Shown here piece after piece: positions 4,517 through 7,139 of a stretch of DNA of 7,139 bases. Numbering within the stretch: the stretch's first letter is position 1; each line of letters starts with the position of its first letter. The position numbers and the translations under genes are program-made. The DNA is taken from contig DAOWJK010000015.1 in the NCBI GenBank assembly GCA_030640395.1, positions 1 to 7,139 of the forward strand, read 5' to 3'. Source of the DNA: Nanobdellota archaeon (GTDB taxonomy: Archaea; Nanobdellota; Nanobdellia; Pacearchaeales; GW2011-AR1). Below the pieces are notes generated by a model. That model had not been told where the DNA came from. It saw only the letters and a list, made by a program, of their open reading frames with translations, and did not search any database.

Positions 4517-5791
4517 ATGAAAAAAAAGCTGGTGTTAATATTTATTTTATTATTTATTCCTTTAGTTTTTGCTTATATGAACAGTACTAATTACAATATT
4601 TCTTCTCCTGTTGTTACAAGCGGAGGCAACGCGTCTTCAACAGATTATAAAACAAGCATGGTCTTGGATAATATAATAGGTTCAGTGTCTTCTTCATCAT
4701 ATAACCAGGCAATAGGTTTTTTCTTTGCTGAAGGCAAATCAAACAAAGCACCAAACACGCCTTCTCCTAATCTTGAGAGCATTGGAGGAACTAATAAAAC
4801 AACAGAGGATTTGAACTGCTCAGTGATAATTACCGATAATGACGATAGTAGCCTGAATGTCTCGGTTAGGTGGTATAATGATAATGGATTAAACTTAACT
4901 GTTGATTATAATAATACCTATTCAAATGCCACATTATTTAATGCAACTTTGAATTCTGGAAACACTTCCAAGACACAGAACTGGACATGTAGTATAAGAC
5001 TCTATGACGGAGAAGATTATAGTAGTTGGGGAAATTCAAGCACTTTAACAATTTTAAACACCCTGCCGACAGTAACTCTTTCTTCTCCTGAAGATGAAAA
5101 CACAACAACAAACAGAACACCTTTTTTTAGCTGGAGCGGCAGCGACGATGACGGGGATAGTTTAGAATATGAATTAAATTTAACTTTGGTTGCCTCAGGT
5201 CTTTGCACAGACCCTGACAGAGGAGTAATTGGAATTTCAGATGAAAATTATACAGTTACCCATTATTTAAACTGCCTGTATGACAACAGCGATTATTATG
5301 AGTGGTCTGTGAGAGCCAGCGACGACAGCGGTGCAACTTACGGGGCCTGGTCTTCAATCAGGAAAATTTACATTAATTCAGATATAGTAATCAGTTTGCC
5401 GGTTGATGCAATTAATTTTGGCTCGTTTGTAACAGGGACTAACGACACCAGCGACAATGCGCCTTTGCCTTTTGAATTGCAAAATGATGGAAATTGTTTA
5501 ATTAATGCAAGCATTAATGCAACTGATTTATGGACAGCTGTTTCTAATCCTACAGATTATTTCAAGTATAAAATAGACAACAAATCCGGGGAAGAAGGGG
5601 CTTTTAACTGGCTGCAAACCCAGACAAGCTGGACGCAAATTCCCACAGCAGAGGCAACATCAATTGTAGAATTAAACTGGAGCAGCTCAATGGACATTGC
5701 TGAAATTGATTTAAATGTTACAGTTCCGTCTCAGGAAGCAGCAGGAGATAAATCTTCAACTGTTTATTTTATTGCAAGCTTGGGAGAATAA
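4517..5791 (+). CDS. Secreted, heavily glycosylated Ig/FN3-like surface protein
   Basis: A 424-residue exported protein. Residues 1-19 are a signal peptide (MKKK, hydrophobic core, VFA before Y20). Residues 20-75 form an N-terminal unit with Asn-Tyr, Ser-Gly-Gly and SSSSYN...GFFF signposts. Residues 78-180 form an Ig-like domain with Cys101 and Cys158. Residues 183-287 form a fibronectin-III-like domain (FSWSGSDDDGDSLEYELNL through YYEWSVRASD), with Cys230 and Cys253. Residues 290-424 form a C-terminal beta domain beginning SLPVDAINFGSF. I count 23 N-X-S/T sequons, far denser than in the other genes here, so heavy N-glycosylation is likely. There is no C-terminal membrane anchor or recognised sorting tag, so attachment must be by another protein or the S-layer. 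An adhesion or S-layer-associated role is inferred. The transcript is probably leaderless. Confidence 0.85.
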   Translation: MKKKLVLIFILLFIPLVFAYMNSTNYNISSPVVTSGGNASSTDYKTSMVLDNIIGSVSSSSYNQAIGFFFAEGKSNKAPNTPSPNLESIGGTNKTTEDLNCSVIITDNDDSSLNVSVRWYNDNGLNLTVDYNNTYSNATLFNATLNSGNTSKTQNWTCSIRLYDGEDYSSWGNSSTLTILNTLPTVTLSSPEDENTTTNRTPFFSWSGSDDDGDSLEYELNLTLVASGLCTDPDRGVIGISDENYTVTHYLNCLYDNSDYYEWSVRASDDSGATYGAWSSIRKIYINSDIVISLPVDAINFGSFVTGTNDTSDNAPLPFELQNDGNCLINASINATDLWTAVSNPTDYFKYKIDNKSGEEGAFNWLQTQTSWTQIPTAEATSIVELNWSSSMDIAEIDLNVTVPSQEAAGDKSSTVYFIASLGE

Positions 5792-5792
5792 T

Positions 5793-5867
5793 ATGGGAAA
5801 TAAAAAGATAATAAAAATAATGAATATCAAAAAGAAATATTTAAAAAGGAGAAAGTCTATAAAATGA
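5793..5867 (+). CDS. Possible small basic peptide (24 residues)
   Basis: The frame reads MGNKKIIKIMNIKKKYLKRR and four more residues, with 11 Lys/Arg and no acidic residue. A plausible ribosome site GGGAG (5782-5786), inside the last codons of the glycoprotein gene, is six bases upstream, and ATG 5793 follows that gene's stop directly. The frame ends with TGA overlapping ATG 5864. It could be a real translated peptide, a leader that delivers ribosomes to the HTH-MNT gene, or the stump of a decayed gene. High Lys content is partly a by-product of A-rich DNA. Confidence 0.3.
   Translation: MGNKKIIKIMNIKKKYLKRRKSIK
5838..5845 (+). promoter_or_regulatory. Possible upstream TATA element for the HTH-MNT operon
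   Basis: TATTTAAA lies 39-46 bases before ATG 5884. Used as the TATA box, it would place the start site near 5867 and leave repeat copy 2 in the leader. It competes with the TATAAAA core of repeat copy 1 as the promoter of this operon. Confidence 0.35.
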
Positions 5868-5890
5868 GACTTAAGTCTATAAAATGAGAC
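5853..5890 (+). repeat. 20-bp tandem repeat with operator-like symmetry, spanning the HTH-MNT start
   Basis: AAGTCTATAAAATGAGAC occurs at 5853-5870 and again at 5873-5890, with TT between, giving a 20-bp period. Each copy holds AAGTCT and its inverse AGACTT (AGACAG in copy 2) around ATAAAATG, and the junction forms the perfect palindrome AGACTTAAGTCT (5867-5878). Each copy carries TATAAAA and an ATG. The TATAAAA of copy 1 is centred 23 bases before ATG 5884, so copy 1 can be the promoter core and copy 2 the start region of a leaderless transcript. Half-sites flanking a TATA box next to a gene for an HTH protein suggest autorepression. Confidence 0.65.
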
Positions 5891-6384
5891 AGAATAAAAA
5901 AGAAAAAATATTAGAATTATTTTTTGAATATCCCAGTAAGAGATTTCCCATAAGAGAAATAGCTAAATTAACAAAAATTCCGAGAGCAACAGTTCATAAA
6001 AAAATTTTAGAATTAAAAAAGCAAAGTTTGATAACTAAAGAGAATAAAGCAGATGATTCTTTAATTTTCAAAATTAAAAAAATTAATTATTTTGTAGAAA
6101 AAATAATCGATTCTGGTTTGATTGAAGAATTAGTGAATAAATTAAATCCATCCTGCATCATCCTTTTTGGCAGTATTAGAAAAGGCGATTCTGTGAAAGA
6201 GAGTGATATTGATATTTTTGTTGAATCTCCTTTGAAGACAAAAATTAATTTAAAGAAATATGAAAAGAAATTGAAACATAAGATTCAGGTTTTTGTTGAA
6301 TCTGATATAAACAAATTACAACCCAATCTTTTTAATAATGTTATTAATGGAATTAAACTTTTTGGGAGTTTTAAAATAAAATGA
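5884..6384 (+). CDS. Winged-HTH/MNT nucleotidyltransferase fusion (antitoxin-like)
   Basis: A 166-residue two-domain protein. Residues 5-55 form a winged helix-turn-helix (FPIREIAKLTKIPRATVHKKI, then a wing-like SLITKENK segment), so it should bind DNA. Residues 88-166 form a minimal nucleotidyltransferase with an exact GSX10DXD: G96, S97, then D108 and D110 in SDIDIFVE. The third catalytic Asp expected in the next core strand appears as Gln (Q135 in KIQVFVES), whereas the left-hand MNT fragment keeps Asp there. The C-terminal NGIKLFG tail is typical of this HTH-MNT group as I recall it. The next gene is a HEPN protein overlapping by ATGA. By analogy it neutralises or modifies that partner and represses its own operon; the tandem repeat at the start codon is the natural operator. 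Whether it is still an active nucleotidyltransferase is open. Confidence 0.87.
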   Translation: MRQNKKEKILELFFEYPSKRFPIREIAKLTKIPRATVHKKILELKKQSLITKENKADDSLIFKIKKINYFVEKIIDSGLIEELVNKLNPSCIILFGSIRKGDSVKESDIDIFVESPLKTKINLKKYEKKLKHKIQVFVESDINKLQPNLFNNVINGIKLFGSFKIK

Positions 6385-6815
6385 ATGGTGATTTGATGAG
6401 TTGGAGAGTGTGTGAAAGAAGGTTCATTAGAAATGTTGAGGTTGATAAAGAGAGAATAAAATCAATTGTGAAAAAAGCTTTGCAGAGATTAAAAAGAGCA
6501 AGAAAGACTGAAATTGAATTAGGGACAGTTTCTTTTGTTGTTGAAGATTACTATGAAGTTATTAAAGAGTTATTAGTTGCTTATTTGCTAAAAAATGGTT
6601 TAAGGTCAAAGAATCACCAGTGTTTGATAAGTTATTTTTATAAGAAAAATCCAGATTATGAAAAAGAAGTTTATTTGATTTCTCAGATGTCTTTCTTTAG
6701 AAACAGGCTTGGTTATTATGGCGAGGATATTCCAATGAATTTTTATGAGAAAAATAAAAATGAATTTGAAAAAGTGATTGAAATTATCTTAAAATTATTT
6801 GAAAGTGAAAAATGA
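6381..6815 (+). CDS. HEPN-domain protein with RNxxxYYG motif, partner of HTH-MNT
   Basis: A 144-residue, mostly helical HEPN protein, of a different family from the HepT at 184. The hallmarks are EDYYEVIKELLVAYLL (about 55-70), GLRSKNHQCLISYF (73-86) and FRNRLGYYGEDI (106-117). In place of the RX4-6H RNase motif it has R107-N108-x3-Y112-Y113-G114, so the catalytic His is Tyr; the same Tyr form seems usual in this archaeal family as I recall it. It may be a non-nuclease HEPN, use another residue, or be a target for AMP transfer on Y112 or Y113. It overlaps the HTH-MNT gene by ATGA at 6381. In-frame ATG 6396, three bases after GGTGAT, may be the real start (139 residues). It overlaps the next gene by ATGA at 6812. 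Confidence 0.82.
   Translation: MNGDLMSWRVCERRFIRNVEVDKERIKSIVKKALQRLKRARKTEIELGTVSFVVEDYYEVIKELLVAYLLKNGLRSKNHQCLISYFYKKNPDYEKEVYLISQMSFFRNRLGYYGEDIPMNFYEKNKNEFEKVIEIILKLFESEK
6387..6392 (+). promoter_or_regulatory. Ribosome binding site favouring HEPN start 6396
   Basis: GGTGAT matches the archaeal anti-Shine-Dalgarno and lies three bases before in-frame ATG 6396 (MSWRV). It is downstream of ATG 6381, so both starts may be used: 6381 by coupling from the HTH-MNT gene, 6396 by direct binding. Confidence 0.4.
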
Positions 6816-7139
6816 AAAATAAAACAAAAAAAATTCTTGTGGCTGAAGCGATTTTTGTAGTCGGAGTTTTTGTTTACTTGTTTTTTTTAACTTCTCCAAG
6901 CCAGATTTATCCTTTAAGTGGTATGACTATTATAGAATCTGATTTTGTTTTTGAGATTGAAAACGGAGAAGAAGTTCTGATTTCTTTTGATGAAGATTTC
7001 ACAGAGCCGATTGTTTTGAATGCCAGTTCAGACATAATTTTCCCTCCCGGAACATATTACTGGAAAGTCAGGAAAGGCTTCAGGGAGAGCGAAGTGAAAA
7101 ATTTCACCATACAAGGACATGTTTCACTTAATATTCAGG
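6812..7139 (+). CDS. Membrane-anchored protein with extracellular Ig/FN3-like domain (5' part)
   Basis: The first 109 residues of a gene running off the right edge. A basic N-terminus (MKNKTKK) precedes one hydrophobic helix at about 8-27, so the rest should be outside the cell. Residues 35-109 are beta-rich: SGMTIIESDFVFEIENGEEV, a SFDEDFTEPIVL stretch and PPGTYYWKVRKGF, a pattern like a fibronectin-III or Ig strand order. Sequons occur at N70 and N97. The start ATG overlaps the HEPN stop as ATGA, with only a weak GTGA before it and no visible promoter, so expression probably depends on the HTH-MNT/HEPN operon. Function unknown; it may simply be a surface protein that follows the module or a membrane partner of it. 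Confidence 0.75.
   Translation, partial: MKNKTKKILVAEAIFVVGVFVYLFFLTSPSQIYPLSGMTIIESDFVFEIENGEEVLISFDEDFTEPIVLNASSDIIFPPGTYYWKVRKGFRESEVKNFTIQGHVSLNIQ

Noticed and set aside
4938..5208. Minus-strand frames inside the glycoprotein gene
   Set aside because: They overlap each other and a clearly coding plus-strand domain, and show no sensible protein features.
5853..5890. CRISPR array
   Set aside because: There are only two copies, directly adjacent with a 2-base gap and no spacers, overlapping a start codon.

Overview
The window looks archaeal, most likely from a small-genome DPANN lineage such as Woesearchaeota or Pacearchaeota. It is very AT-rich. It has TATA-type boxes about 25 to 40 bases before several start codons, one of them placed for leaderless transcription. 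Where ribosome sites are visible they are of the GGTGA type. Most of the coding space holds secreted or membrane-anchored beta-rich proteins with N-glycosylation sequons. The lineage is inferred from style; no rRNA or housekeeping marker is present.

Layout, left to right. Bases 1-510 hold the end of a minimal nucleotidyltransferase (MNT) gene and its HEPN partner, a MntA/HepT-type pair; the HEPN reading frame appears broken at a T7 tract close to its start. After an AT-rich gap come a secreted beta-rich protein (838-1515), a short GC-richer stretch that folds on paper into a nested three-way RNA structure (1535-1596), a large membrane-anchored Glu-rich surface protein (1673-3259) and a small one-helix membrane protein with two cysteines (3354-3626). 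A NYN-domain (PIN-like) predicted ribonuclease lies on the minus strand (3708-4250). A spacer with four successive dyads separates it from a leaderless, sequon-dense surface glycoprotein (4517-5791).

Bases 5793-7139 form a tightly packed plus-strand run: a 24-residue basic sORF, a 20-bp tandem repeat with operator-like symmetry that duplicates a TATA-like core and a start codon, a winged-HTH/MNT fusion, a second HEPN protein of a different family, and the beginning of a one-helix membrane protein. Consecutive reading frames from 5793 onward are joined by ATGA stop/start overlaps at 5864, 5884, 6381 and 6812.

The window therefore carries two unlike MNT-HEPN modules and a NYN nuclease between cell-surface genes. 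In the left module, by analogy with studied MntA/HepT pairs, the MNT would inactivate the HEPN RNase by adenylylating a Tyr beside its active site. In the right module the MNT carries its own DNA-binding domain, the tandem repeat is a good candidate autoregulatory operator, and the HEPN lacks the usual catalytic His. The translational link to a membrane protein is the least expected part of that module. The observations most worth testing are the tandem-repeat/ATGA chain, the structured element at 1523-1596 and the hepT frameshift.
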